NCBI RefSeq assembly: GCF_015680235.1 | Contig: NZ_JADLJL010000014.1 | Span: 1-64,000, forward strand | Source of the DNA: Pseudomonas guariconensis | GTDB taxonomy: Bacteria > Pseudomonadota > Gammaproteobacteria > Pseudomonadales > Pseudomonadaceae | Reading direction: 5' to 3' | Length of the DNA: 64,000 bases | In this document: one piece after another, positions 8,180 through 16,975 of the stretch | Layout: the number at the start of each line of letters is the position of its first letter | How positions within the stretch are numbered: position 1 is the stretch's first letter | Notes under the pieces: model-generated | The model's database searches: none | What the model was told of the DNA's origin: nothing | What the model saw: the letters and a program-made list of their open reading frames with translations, nothing else | Translations under genes and position numbers: made by a program

Positions 8180-9390
8180 CAGACGCAGATCGCCGCGATC
8201 ACCCCGGCAAGTTCGGCAAGCAGGGCGCAGCCCACGGCGTGGCGTACGCGCTGGATGCCGACTGCGCCGAAGTACACCGCCAGCACATAGAAGGTCGTCT
8301 CGGTACTGCCTTGTACGGTCGCAGCCACCAGCGCGGGGAAGCTATCGACGCCGTGGGTCTGCATGGTCTCGATCAACATGGCGCGCGCCGCGCTGCCGGA
8401 GAACGGCTTGACCAATGCTGTCGGCAGGCCTTCGACGAAGCGGGTATCCAAGCCCATCCACTCGACGGTGTGGCGAATACCGTCCAACGCCAACTCCAGC
8501 GCGCCGGAGGCACGCAGCACGCCAACCGCGCAAAGCATGGCGACGAGGTATGGCAGCAGGCCCTTGGCCACGTCGAAGCCTTCCTTGGCGCCTTCCACGA
8601 ACGCTTCGTAGACCTTGACCCGCCGCAACGCACCAACCACCAGGAACAGCACGATCACGCCGAACAGCGTCAGGTTGCCGAGGATCGACGACAGGCTGGC
8701 CAGCGCCGTCGCCGAGAGGGTGCCGAGAAATGCCATGAAGGCCCCCAGCAACAATGCGCCAGGCACCAGATAGGCCAGCACCACCGGGTCCCACAGGCGC
8801 AGGCGCTGCATCACCGCCACCGACAGCAGGCCCACCAAGGTCGAGGCGCTGGTGGCCAACAGGATCGGCAGGAACACCAGGGTAGGGTCCAGGGCGCCTT
8901 GCTGGGCGCGGTACATGAAGATGGTCACCGGCAACAGGGTCAGCGACGAGGCGTTGAGCACCAGGAACAGGATCTGCGCATTGCTCGCCGTGGTACTGCT
9001 GGGGTTGAGGTCCTGCAGGGCACGCATGGCCTTCAGGCCGATGGGGGTCGCCGCGTTGTCCAGGCCAAGGCCATTGGCGGCGAAGTTCATGGTGATCAGG
9101 CCCAGGGCAGGGTGGCCAGGCGGCACTTCGGGCATCAGCCGGGCGAACAGTGGCCCCAGGACCTTGGCCAGCCATTCGACGATACCGGCCTGTTCGGCGA
9201 TCTTGAGAAAGCCCAGCCAGAGGGTAAGGGTACCGAACAGCAGGACCATGACCTCCACCGAAAGCTTGGCCATGGCGAAGATGCTCTCGACCATCGCGGC
9301 GAAAATGCCGGCATTGCCACCCACCAGCCATTGGGCCAGGGCGGATACCGCCGCCACCAGGAAAAAGCCGAGCCAAAGGCCGTTGAGCAT
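8161..9390 (-). CDS. Fused SpmA/SpmB-like nucleoside-recognition (Gate) membrane protein
   Basis: 409-aa polytopic protein with two tandem Gate domains, corresponding to Bacillus spore maturation proteins A and B joined in one chain. Each half has the conserved pattern 'FAANGLGLDNAATPIGLKAM' or 'KPFSGSAARAM'. Pseudomonas does not sporulate, so a general small-solute transport or envelope role is inferred. The ATG at 9390 begins the first helix (MLNGLWLGFF); 59 codons of open frame upstream run through a REP pair and are not coding. The 3' end overlaps the auxiliary lipoprotein gene on the other strand. Confidence 0.85.
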   Translation of the reverse strand: MLNGLWLGFFLVAAVSALAQWLVGGNAGIFAAMVESIFAMAKLSVEVMVLLFGTLTLWLGFLKIAEQAGIVEWLAKVLGPLFARLMPEVPPGHPALGLITMNFAANGLGLDNAATPIGLKAMRALQDLNPSSTTASNAQILFLVLNASSLTLLPVTIFMYRAQQGALDPTLVFLPILLATSASTLVGLLSVAVMQRLRLWDPVVLAYLVPGALLLGAFMAFLGTLSATALASLSSILGNLTLFGVIVLFLVVGALRRVKVYEAFVEGAKEGFDVAKGLLPYLVAMLCAVGVLRASGALELALDGIRHTVEWMGLDTRFVEGLPTALVKPFSGSAARAMLIETMQTHGVDSFPALVAATVQGSTETTFYVLAVYFGAVGIQRVRHAVGCALLAELAGVIAAICVCYWFFA

Positions 9391-9444
9391 CCGTGTATTC
9401 CCCCTGAAAAATGCCCCGAATGATAGCGGAATTGCCCGGTGGCT

Positions 9445-9536
9445 GTACCGGCCCAATCGCCGGCAGCCGGCTTCCACAGGTGCTGTGCGGCCTCTACATG
9501 CGGTGGGAGCCGGCTTGCCGGCGATTGGGCCGGTAC
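9445..9536. repeat. Inverted REP pair
   Basis: Two oppositely oriented REP units; outer arms GTACCGGCCCAATCGCCGGC and GCCGGCGATTGGGCCGGTAC are perfect reverse complements. They lie between the Spm-like gene and the gltP terminator. Confidence 0.85.
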
Positions 9537-9565
9537 AACCAACACTCTGATTTCCTGCGGCCAAC

Positions 9566-9595
9566 AAAAAGCCCCAACCAAGGTTGGGGCTTTTT
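9566..9595 (-). terminator. gltP terminator
   Basis: AAAAAGCCCCAACC / GGTTGGGGCTTTTT forms a perfect stem with flanking A and T tracts, so it can end transcription in both directions. It lies 18 bases past the gltP stop and is the obvious end of that transcript. Confidence 0.9.
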
Positions 9596-9612
9596 GTGCA
9601 TTACAGAACGCT

Positions 9613-10965
9613 TTACTGGTTCTGCTGAGCCGCTTGGGCCGGCTTGCCAGCGGCAGCCACCACCGCCTCATGCTTGTTACCTGCCATCAGCGAGCTGTAG
9701 TAGCGCTCGCCCTTGGCGGCGTCGTACATGCCTTCCCACCGTGCGACAACCAGTGCCGCCAGGGCGTTGCCGATCACGTTCAGAGCGGTGCGGGCCATAT
9801 CCATGATGCGGTCGACACCGGCGATGAAGGCCAGGCCTTCCAGCGGAATGCCCACGCTGCCCAGGGTCGCCAGCAGCACCACGAAGGAAACGCCCGGTAC
9901 ACCGGCGATACCCTTGGAGGTGACCATCAGGGTCAGCACCAGCAGCAGCTGCTGGCTCCAGGACAGGTCGATACCGTACAGCTGGGCGATGAAGATAGCC
10001 GCGATGCTCTGGTACAGGGTCGAGCCGTCAAGGTTGAACGAGTAGCCGGTCGGAACCACGAAGCTGCAGATCGACTTCGGCGCACCGTAGGCTTCCATCT
10101 TCTCGATCACCCGCGGCAGCACGGTTTCCGAGCTGGAGGTGGAGTAGGCCAGGATCAGCTCGTCTTTCATGATGCGCATGATCTTGATGACCGAGAAGCC
10201 GAACACGCGCGCCACCAGGCCCAGCACCATGAAGGCGAAGAAGGCGATGGCGAAGTACACCAGCAACACCAGCTTGGCCAATGGCAGCAGCGAGGCGAAG
10301 CCGAAGTTGGCGACAGTCACGGCGATCAGGGCGAACACGCCGATCGGGGCGTAGTTCATGATCATGTGGGTGACCTTGAACATGGTCTCCGACACGCCCT
10401 GGAAGGTACGTACCAGCGGATCGCGCAGGTCGCCCGGCAGGCTCGACAGGCCCAGACCGAACATCACCGAGAAGAAGATGATCGGCAGCATCTCGCCACG
10501 GGCCACGGCCGCGAAGATGTTGGACGGGATCAGGTTCAGCAGGGTCTCGATGAACGCATGCTCATGCTGCACCTCGGCCGCAGTGGCCTGGTACTTGGAG
10601 ATATCGACGGTACCTAGGGTGCTCATGTCGATGCCGGCGCCTGGGTGGAACAGGTTGGCCAACACCAGGCCAACGACGATGGCGATGGTGGTCACCACCT
10701 CGAAGTAGATGATGGTCTTCAGGCCGATGCTGCCCAGTTTCTTCGCGTCGCCAACCCCGGCGATGCCCACGATCAGCGACGAAATCACGATCGGGACGAC
10801 GATCATCTTGATCAGGCGAATGAAGATGTCACCGGCTGGCTGCAGGACATTACTGATCCACCATGCCTTTTCTGCACTGAAATGGTTCAGCAGCGCGCCG
10901 ATCGCAACGCCGAGGACGAGTCCGATGAGGATCTGCCAGGCGAGGCTCAGTTTTGCCTTCTTCAT
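9613..10965 (-). CDS. gltP: Proton/sodium-glutamate (dicarboxylate) symporter
   Basis: 450-aa DAACS-family carrier. It has the typical eight-helix plus hairpin pattern, the Ser-rich loop STSSSETVLP (about residues 270-280), and the substrate/cation motif of helix 7 (NLDGSTLYQSIAAIFIAQ) followed by hairpin 2 (SKGIAGVPGVSFVVL). It imports glutamate/aspartate or C4-dicarboxylates; which one cannot be decided here. The start at 10965 (MKKAKLSLAWQ) has AGAAAGGG upstream; the 24 codons before it lie in the leader. Monocistronic, with its own terminator and a long 5' region that holds dyad symmetries. Confidence 0.92.
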   Translation of the reverse strand: MKKAKLSLAWQILIGLVLGVAIGALLNHFSAEKAWWISNVLQPAGDIFIRLIKMIVVPIVISSLIVGIAGVGDAKKLGSIGLKTIIYFEVVTTIAIVVGLVLANLFHPGAGIDMSTLGTVDISKYQATAAEVQHEHAFIETLLNLIPSNIFAAVARGEMLPIIFFSVMFGLGLSSLPGDLRDPLVRTFQGVSETMFKVTHMIMNYAPIGVFALIAVTVANFGFASLLPLAKLVLLVYFAIAFFAFMVLGLVARVFGFSVIKIMRIMKDELILAYSTSSSETVLPRVIEKMEAYGAPKSICSFVVPTGYSFNLDGSTLYQSIAAIFIAQLYGIDLSWSQQLLLVLTLMVTSKGIAGVPGVSFVVLLATLGSVGIPLEGLAFIAGVDRIMDMARTALNVIGNALAALVVARWEGMYDAAKGERYYSSLMAGNKHEAVVAAAGKPAQAAQQNQ

Positions 10966-11689
10966 GTCATTACCCTTTCTTTTAGTGGTCATGGGTGCCA
11001 AGCGGAAAAACGCATCCCAGAGCCTTTGGCAGCGCATTGGGCAGCGTTGGGCTTCCGTCCGGCGACGCCATCGAAGGTCACCGCAAGCGAGCGTCTGGGC
11101 GCTCGGGCCAGCGAAAAAGGCGGCAACTATTGCGACGGGAAAGGGGGCAGTCTAATGCCGGAAACGATTACCCTATGCCGAATCGGCATGAGGCTTGGGA
11201 GCAAAAACGCGCATCAGAGAGGGTTAGGATTCTTGCGTTCGGATTTCCGAACAAGACCAAAGCGCCATTTTTCGGCAGATTTAACAGTGGTCATTTGGGT
11301 GTTTCGGCGCCTTGTTCGACAATCCGAATGGTGCCGAACAGGACGGCGCGGCGGCGTACCTGTACGAAAAAAATTTCGATGTACGGTCGAGGCAAAATGT
11401 GCCTCCAACGAAAAAGCCAAAACGATAGGCCCTTTCTTATATAGGCGCCTCGGAAGTCCGGCCTGGCACTTGTGTCGCCTGACACGCCGGCCATGACTTC
11501 CGATGCCGCCTTGCCTGACCCGGCCCATGACGGAGGTACTCCCTGTACCCCTAGGCCACTCCGATCCTGAAGCAATCAGAACAGCCCGGCCCCCTGGTCA
11601 TGCGCCACCCCTCCTCGGAGCGGCGCACCATAGAAGCCTGAAAGATAAAAAGGTTCAGCTTCTATCTGGTTACAAACCGCGACCTTCGG
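10966..11689. other. Long non-coding gap upstream of gltP
   Basis: About 720 bases without a credible gene between the gltP start and the Ivy-like gene, which points away from it. Composition is more AT-rich than the neighbours from about 11160 to 11450. Visible structure is a perfect dyad GTTCGGATTTCCGAAC at 11237-11252 and a related, looser pair at 11310-11342. Open frames of 70-150 codons here lack ribosome sites and family resemblance. It presumably holds the gltP promoter and regulatory sites. Confidence 0.5.
11237..11252. promoter_or_regulatory. Dyad symmetry, possible operator of gltP
   Basis: GTTCGGATTTCCGAAC is a perfect 7-bp inverted repeat with a 2-base spacer, extended on both sides by CTTG/CAAG. 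A related sequence, CTTGTTCG ... CGAACAGG, lies 70 bases further on. It sits about 270 bases upstream of gltP. The regulator is not known; this is a description, not an identification. Confidence 0.35.
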
Positions 11690-12160
11690 TCAGTACCACT
11701 TCGGGTCGCGCTTGAGCTGCTCGCGCAGCATGGCTTTCATGCCGTCGTCCGGGTCGCCCAGCCAACGATACTGCGCATGGCGGGTGGGCGATTTATCCGA
11801 AGGCAGGCCTTCGGGCACTTCAACGAGCATCCCGTAGGCATCCTCCTTGTCCCAACTGAACGCCACCACCAGGCGCTTGTAAGTGCAGTTGGTTTGGGAT
11901 TCGCACAAAGGCCCGACCAGGTACTTGTCGCCATCCTCGGTAACGGCCGACATCTGCTCCTGCGAGCTGCCGCTGAGGTTGATCACCCAGTCGGGCAGGC
12001 GCTCCTCGCCTTTTATGGCGTCCTGCCAGGTTTCTCGATATTCGGGGTCCGAACCCAGCAGCTGGCTGACCCGGACCTGGCCGTCATTGGCCGCCATCGC
12101 CCCCGCGCTACCGCCCACAAGCAGGGCGGTAGCCAGGGCTTTGCAAAGCATCCGGCTCAT
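11690..12160 (-). CDS. Ivy-family (inhibitor of vertebrate lysozyme) protein, diverged loop
   Basis: 156-aa exported protein with a signal peptide cut near residue 24 (AMA-A). The core follows the E. coli Ivy pattern: LPDWV (55-59), GDKYLVGPLC (77-86), RLVVAFSWD, then RWLGDP. Ivy proteins block C-type lysozyme with a disulphide loop CKPHDC; here the loop is C86-ESQTN-C92, one residue longer and without the key His. It may be a periplasmic inhibitor with changed specificity or a paralogue with another task. The ATG at 12160 (GAGGT upstream) is preferred to a TTG two codons earlier. Likely cotranscribed with the DUF1328 gene just upstream. Confidence 0.75.
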   Translation of the reverse strand: MSRMLCKALATALLVGGSAGAMAANDGQVRVSQLLGSDPEYRETWQDAIKGEERLPDWVINLSGSSQEQMSAVTEDGDKYLVGPLCESQTNCTYKRLVVAFSWDKEDAYGMLVEVPEGLPSDKSPTRHAQYRWLGDPDDGMKAMLREQLKRDPKWY

Positions 12161-12162
12161 GC

Positions 12163-12336
<174 letters not shown>

Positions 12337-12359
12337 TTATTTTTCGAAATCGGTCGTGG

Positions 12360-12644
12360 TCAGAACACCCAGCGTTCCTGGGTGACGACGTTCTCCAGGG
12401 TGTCGGATGAAACCTCTTGCGCTGGCAGCGGCGCTTGCGCTCTGACCAGGGTCTCGGCACGGGTCGCCTGCAATTGCGTCAACAGCGCGGTATGTGCCGC
12501 GACCTGCTCGGCGAGCCGCGCGGTCTGCCAGCTGTAATAGAACTGGCCAGCGGCGAGCGTCAGCAGCAGGGCCAGGCCGAGGTAAAGGCACTGGCGCCAA
12601 GGAAGTTCGGCGGTCTGCGAGCGATTGACGGATTGGCGATTCAT
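12360..12644 (-). CDS. Small one-TM protein with helical tail, unknown function
   Basis: 94-aa protein with one hydrophobic helix (about residues 17-37, CLYLGLALLLTLAAGQFYYSW) and a following Gln/Ala-rich stretch likely to be a short coiled coil (LAEQVAAHTALLTQLQATRAETLV). The ATG at 12644 is chosen for its strong AGGAGG site; an upstream in-frame start at 12701 lacks one. It lies 35 bases before the DUF1328 gene on the same strand and may lead that small envelope operon. I do not recognise a family. Confidence 0.65.
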   Translation of the reverse strand: MNRQSVNRSQTAELPWRQCLYLGLALLLTLAAGQFYYSWQTARLAEQVAAHTALLTQLQATRAETLVRAQAPLPAQEVSSDTLENVVTQERWVF

Positions 12645-12817
12645 GCCGGCTCCTCCTGCTGTGTTTTTATTCGAACCTGACAGGGAAGTTGCAGCCTGCA
12701 TGCCAGTCCGTGCAGTCTATTAAAATCCTTTAAATTCAATAAGTTATCTAAACTCAGACGCCGTCTTGGGCGTTTATCCTGCACGATGGCCTTTTCGAAG
12801 CCGTGCGTTTTGCACGA

Positions 12818-13639
12818 TCAGCCTTCGACTTTACTGGCCACTTTCAACAGGTCTGCGTCCACGCCCCTTACGCCGATAATCTGCCGAGCCACCTCGACGG
12901 CAATGGTTTTCTGCTCGCTGCTGACCACCTCGCCGGAAAGGCGCACCAGGCCTTGCTCACTGGCCACCTTGAGGTTGAGGCCATCGAGATTGCGACTGAA
13001 GCGATAGCTCGCCTGGATCTTGTCGACGATCCAGTTATCGCTTGGCTGCGGCCCGCTCGGCGCATCCACGGGTTTTTCCCGGGTCTTGGCCATGGCCGCG
13101 CTGTCCAGGCTGACCAGGTTGTTGACCAGGTGCACCCCCTCGGTGGTGCGCGCCAGTACACCGGCAAGCTCTTTGGCCTCGGCGCTGTCGACCTTGCCGC
13201 GCAGGGTCACCACGCCCTCACGGCTCTCGACTTCGATCGGCGCCTTTTCGGTGACCGTGCTCCAGAGCAGCCGGGCCCGGATGACCGCCGCCAACGTCGC
13301 GTCCTCCAACCGCTGGGCGTAGGCACGCAACTCCAGCGGGCGCTCGACGAGCTGCGGGTTGACCCGCAACTGGTTGTCGACCTGTTCGATACCACGGGTC
13401 GCCAGGGCGACATGCTCGGCCAGCTGGCGCTCCACCTCGTTCTCCACCTCGCCGGATAGCGTGGCTTTGGGCCCCTCCACGCCGACTTCGATACGGAACG
13501 GGTTGAGCACACGGTTGAGCGACAGCGCCGTTTGCAGGGCGCCTTCGAGGCGGGCGTTCTGCGCGGTATCGGCCAGGGCAGGCGAGAGCACAGGCAACAA
13601 CAAGGCCGCCAACAGGGCGGCTCGAGGGAATAAAGGCAT
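12818..13639 (-). CDS. Periplasmic protein with three BON domains
   Basis: 273-aa exported protein (signal peptide 1-22, PALA-D). Three BON modules follow: about 27-98 ('RIEVGVEGPKATLSGEVENEVERQLAE'), 105-180 ('PIEVESREGVVTLRGKVDSAEAKELAGV') and 200-270 ('GLNLKVASEQGLVRLSGEVVSSEQKTIAVEVA'). BON domains bind phospholipid membranes (as in OsmY and DolP), so a role in envelope stress or outer-membrane integrity is likely. The ATG at 13639 has a very strong AAGGAGGTG site; the 51 codons upstream are leader sequence. Confidence 0.87.
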   Translation of the reverse strand: MPLFPRAALLAALLLPVLSPALADTAQNARLEGALQTALSLNRVLNPFRIEVGVEGPKATLSGEVENEVERQLAEHVALATRGIEQVDNQLRVNPQLVERPLELRAYAQRLEDATLAAVIRARLLWSTVTEKAPIEVESREGVVTLRGKVDSAEAKELAGVLARTTEGVHLVNNLVSLDSAAMAKTREKPVDAPSGPQPSDNWIVDKIQASYRFSRNLDGLNLKVASEQGLVRLSGEVVSSEQKTIAVEVARQIIGVRGVDADLLKVASKVEG

Positions 13640-13850
13640 GGGTTGCACCTCCTTTCGTGGCAAAAAATTGAAGATCGTCGCAACTGCCATGCCAGTCGAA
13701 CGGTCTGTCAAAACGCCCGGTATGTTTCGTACCAGCGGAAGAACAGGCCAATGGCTAGCATGCAAACGACGGATTCCTTCAGAATGGACCATGCAACTTG
13801 CCCGATTTTTCCGACACTAATTGAGATCAATCCCGAAGGAGCGTAGGAAC

Positions 13851-15197
13851 ATGGAATCAGCCCAGGACACCCAAGGCCGCATTCTGCTGGTGGATGACGA
13901 ATCCGCGATCCTGCGAACCTTCCGCTACTGCCTCGAAGACGAAGGCTATAGCGTGGCCACGGCCAGCAGCGCCGCCCAGGCCGATGCCTTGCTGCAGCGC
14001 CAGGTATTCGACCTGTGCTTCCTCGATTTGCGCCTGGGCGAAGACAACGGCCTCGACGTGCTCGCCCAGATGCGCATCCAGGCCCCCTGGATGCGCGTGG
14101 TCATCGTGACGGCCCATTCCGCGGTAGACACTGCGGTGGATGCCATCCAGGCCGGCGCGGCCGATTACCTGGTCAAGCCATGCAGCCCCGACCAGTTGCG
14201 CCTGGCCACCGCCAAGCAGCTGGAGGTCCGCCAACTGTCGGCACGCCTGGAGGCCCTGGAAGGCGAAGTACGCAAACCCAAGGATGGCCTGGATTCCCAC
14301 AGCCCGGCGATGATGGCGGTACTGGAAACCGCCCGGCAGGTAGCGACCACCGACGCCAACATTCTCATCCTCGGCGAGTCGGGCACCGGCAAGGGCGAAC
14401 TGGCGCGCGCCATCCATGGCTGGAGCAAGCGAATGCGCAAGGCCTGCGTGACCATCAACTGCCCATCGCTGAATGCCGAACTGATGGAAAGCGAACTGTT
14501 CGGCCATACCCGCGGGGCCTTTACCGGCGCCAGCGAAAGCACCCTGGGGCGGGTCAACCAGGCCGACGGCGGTACCCTGTTCCTCGACGAGATCGGTGAT
14601 TTCCCCCTGACTCTGCAACCCAAGCTGCTGCGCTTCATCCAGGACAAGGAGTACGAGCGGGTCGGCGACCCGGTCACCCGCCGCGCCGATGTCCGCATCC
14701 TGGCCGCGACCAACCTCAACCTTGAAGAAATGGTCCGCGACGGGCGCTTCCGTGAAGACCTCCTCTATCGCCTGAACGTCATCACCCTGCACCTGCCGCC
14801 GCTGCGTGAGCGCAGCGAAGACATCCTCACCCTGGCCGAGCGCTTCCTGGCCCGCTTCGTCAAGGAATACGCGCGCCCGGCCCGGGTGTTCAGCGACGAG
14901 GCGCGCACTGCGCTGCTCAATTACCGCTGGCCCGGCAATATCCGCGAGCTGCGCAACGTGGTGGAACGGGCGAGCATCATCTGCCCACAGGAACGGGTGG
15001 AGATCGCCCACCTGGGCATGGCCGAAGCGCCCACCAGCAACGCACCGCGCATCGGCGCCGCCTTGAGCCTGGACGAGCTCGAGCGCGCGCACATCGGCGC
15101 GGTCCTGGCTGCCAGCGATACCTTGGACCAGGCGGCCAAAACCTTGGGTATCGATGCTTCGACCCTGTACCGCAAACGCAAGCAGTACAACTTATGA
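13851..15197 (+). CDS. algB: Two-component response regulator AlgB (NtrC family)
   Basis: 448-aa regulator. Receiver domain 1-120 with D15, D16, phospho-acceptor D59 and K109-type Lys. Sigma-54-type AAA+ domain about 140-380 with GESGTGKGELA, the GAFTGA loop and GTLFLDEIGDF. A Fis-type HTH ends the protein. D59 matches the residue known in P. aeruginosa AlgB. Start at 13851 is set by GAAGGAGCG. In P. aeruginosa AlgB activates algD and quorum-linked genes; whether it does so here is inference. The last codons overlap kinB (ATGA). Confidence 0.93.
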   Translation: MESAQDTQGRILLVDDESAILRTFRYCLEDEGYSVATASSAAQADALLQRQVFDLCFLDLRLGEDNGLDVLAQMRIQAPWMRVVIVTAHSAVDTAVDAIQAGAADYLVKPCSPDQLRLATAKQLEVRQLSARLEALEGEVRKPKDGLDSHSPAMMAVLETARQVATTDANILILGESGTGKGELARAIHGWSKRMRKACVTINCPSLNAELMESELFGHTRGAFTGASESTLGRVNQADGGTLFLDEIGDFPLTLQPKLLRFIQDKEYERVGDPVTRRADVRILAATNLNLEEMVRDGRFREDLLYRLNVITLHLPPLRERSEDILTLAERFLARFVKEYARPARVFSDEARTALLNYRWPGNIRELRNVVERASIICPQERVEIAHLGMAEAPTSNAPRIGAALSLDELERAHIGAVLAASDTLDQAAKTLGIDASTLYRKRKQYNL

Positions 15198-16972
15198 AAT
15201 GGCCGATGAAGCTGCGTACGCGGCTTTTCCTGAGCATTTCGGCGCTGGTCAGCGTCGCCTTGCTTGGCCTGTTGCTCGGGCTGGTGAGCGTGGTACAGAT
15301 GGCCACCGTCCACCAGCGGCTGGTGGAAGAAACCACCCGAACGTTGGAAATCGGGCTGAAACTGCGGCAGAACCTTGGCGAGCAGTTGACCCTGATTCTC
15401 AACGAGAACACCGATTCGCGCAGCCTGCTGGCGTTGCAGGAAGATTTCCAGGCCCTGCTCAACCAAGACCTGGCCGGAGGCGGCGAACGTACAGCGTTCA
15501 GCAAGACCAGCAGCAACTACCAGGCGTTTCTCCAGGCCTACCGGGACAGTACGGCGCCCGCGCGGAACATGAGCCCCGACCTGCCGCTGGGTGCTGCCTT
15601 CAATCAAGTCCGCAACGACCTCATCGACTCCCACAAGCAGGCCCTCGAACACATCACCAGTGGTGAGGCCCATACTCGTGACCGCGCCTTGCTGGTCAGT
15701 GGGCTGCTCAGCCTGCTGGGCCTGGCGGTACTGGTACTGGGGTTCGCCACCGCGCACAACATCGCCCGCCGCTTCGGCCAGCCGATCGAGGCCTTGGCCA
15801 AGGCCGCCGACCAAGTCGGCCAAGGCAATTTCGACGTCACCCTGCCGGTCACCCAAGCCAGCGAGCTCAACCAGCTGACCCGGCGCTTCGGGCTGATGGC
15901 AGATGCCCTGCGCAAGCACCAGGCCACCAATGTCGATGAACTGCTGGCCGGCCAGCAACGCCTGCAGGCGGTGCTCGACAGCATCGATGACGGATTGCTG
16001 ATCATCGACCGCCAAGGCTGCCTGGAGCACCTGAACCCAGTGGCACAGCGTCAGCTGGGTTGGGACACCAGCCGGGTCGGCAGCGGCCTGACCGAAGCGC
16101 TGCAACGCCCGGAGCTGGAGCAGCAGCTGCGCCAGGTCCTGCGCGGCGGCAGCCTGGACCGCCCGCCCGATGACCTGAGCATCGAGATAGACGAAGAAAC
16201 CCGGCTGCTGACCTACAGCCTCACACCGGTCTGCCATCCTGAGGGGCCGATCCTGGGCGCCGTGATGGTGCTGCACGACGTCACCGAACAGCGTGCCTTC
16301 GAGCGGGTACGCAGCGAATTCGTCCTACGGGCCTCCCATGAGCTGCGCACGCCGGTCACCGGCATGCACATGGCATTCGGCCTGCTGCGCGAGCGCGTGG
16401 CGTTTCCACCCGACGCGCGGGAGAACGACCTGCTCGAGACCATCGGCGAGGAAATGCAGCGCCTGACCCAACTGATCAACGACCTGCTCAACTTTTCCCG
16501 CTACCAGAGCGGCCTGCAAAAGCTGGAGCTGGCCCCTTGCGCCATCGACCAGCTGCTCGAGCATGCCCAGGCGCGCTTCGCCGAACTGGCTGTGCAGAAA
16601 GAGATCGAGCTGTTCATCGAACTGGAGTCGCCCTTGCCACGCATTCAGGCGGACGTGGCCCAACTGGACCGGGTATTGGACAACCTGCTGCACAACGCCA
16701 TCCGCCATACCGCCAGCGGCGGGCGCATCCGCCTGCATGCGCGGCGGCATGCCGAACGGGTGATCATCGGGGTGGAAGACAATGGCGAAGGCATCGCCTA
16801 TGGCCAACAAGGCCGGATCTTCGAGCCGTTCGTCCAGGTCGGGCGCAAGAAGGGCGGTGCCGGGCTTGGCCTGGCCTTGTGCAAGGAAATCGTCCAGCTG
16901 CACGGGGGCCGCATGGGCGTGTACTCCCGGCCTGGGCAGGGTACCCAGTTCTATATGGCCTTGCCTGTCTAG
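15194..16972 (+). CDS. kinB: Sensor histidine kinase/phosphatase KinB
   Basis: 592-aa membrane sensor for AlgB. TM1 about 11-33, a periplasmic helical sensor 34-164, TM2 about 165-187, HAMP about 188-240, PAS about 250-365 ('LQAVLDSIDDGLLIIDRQGCLEHLNPVAQRQLG'). HisKA carries H382 in SHELRTP, and the ATPase domain has N, G1 (DNGEGI) and G2 (GAGLGLALCKEI) boxes. All catalytic residues are present. In P. aeruginosa KinB mainly acts as an AlgB phosphatase. The four-base overlap with algB makes the pair a coupled operon. Confidence 0.93.
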   Translation: MKWPMKLRTRLFLSISALVSVALLGLLLGLVSVVQMATVHQRLVEETTRTLEIGLKLRQNLGEQLTLILNENTDSRSLLALQEDFQALLNQDLAGGGERTAFSKTSSNYQAFLQAYRDSTAPARNMSPDLPLGAAFNQVRNDLIDSHKQALEHITSGEAHTRDRALLVSGLLSLLGLAVLVLGFATAHNIARRFGQPIEALAKAADQVGQGNFDVTLPVTQASELNQLTRRFGLMADALRKHQATNVDELLAGQQRLQAVLDSIDDGLLIIDRQGCLEHLNPVAQRQLGWDTSRVGSGLTEALQRPELEQQLRQVLRGGSLDRPPDDLSIEIDEETRLLTYSLTPVCHPEGPILGAVMVLHDVTEQRAFERVRSEFVLRASHELRTPVTGMHMAFGLLRERVAFPPDARENDLLETIGEEMQRLTQLINDLLNFSRYQSGLQKLELAPCAIDQLLEHAQARFAELAVQKEIELFIELESPLPRIQADVAQLDRVLDNLLHNAIRHTASGGRIRLHARRHAERVIIGVEDNGEGIAYGQQGRIFEPFVQVGRKKGGAGLGLALCKEIVQLHGGRMGVYSRPGQGTQFYMALPV

Positions 16973-16975
16973 CGG

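Noticed and set aside
11214..11575. Two overlapping minus-strand frames of about 100 codons in the gltP upstream gap
   Set aside because: Basic, Arg-rich products without hydrophobic or domain pattern and without ribosome sites.
13780..13850. AlgU-type promoter (CAACTT ... ACTAA) upstream of algB
   Set aside because: The -35 and -10 both deviate from consensus, and the small RNA promoter in the same window shows how a good match looks.
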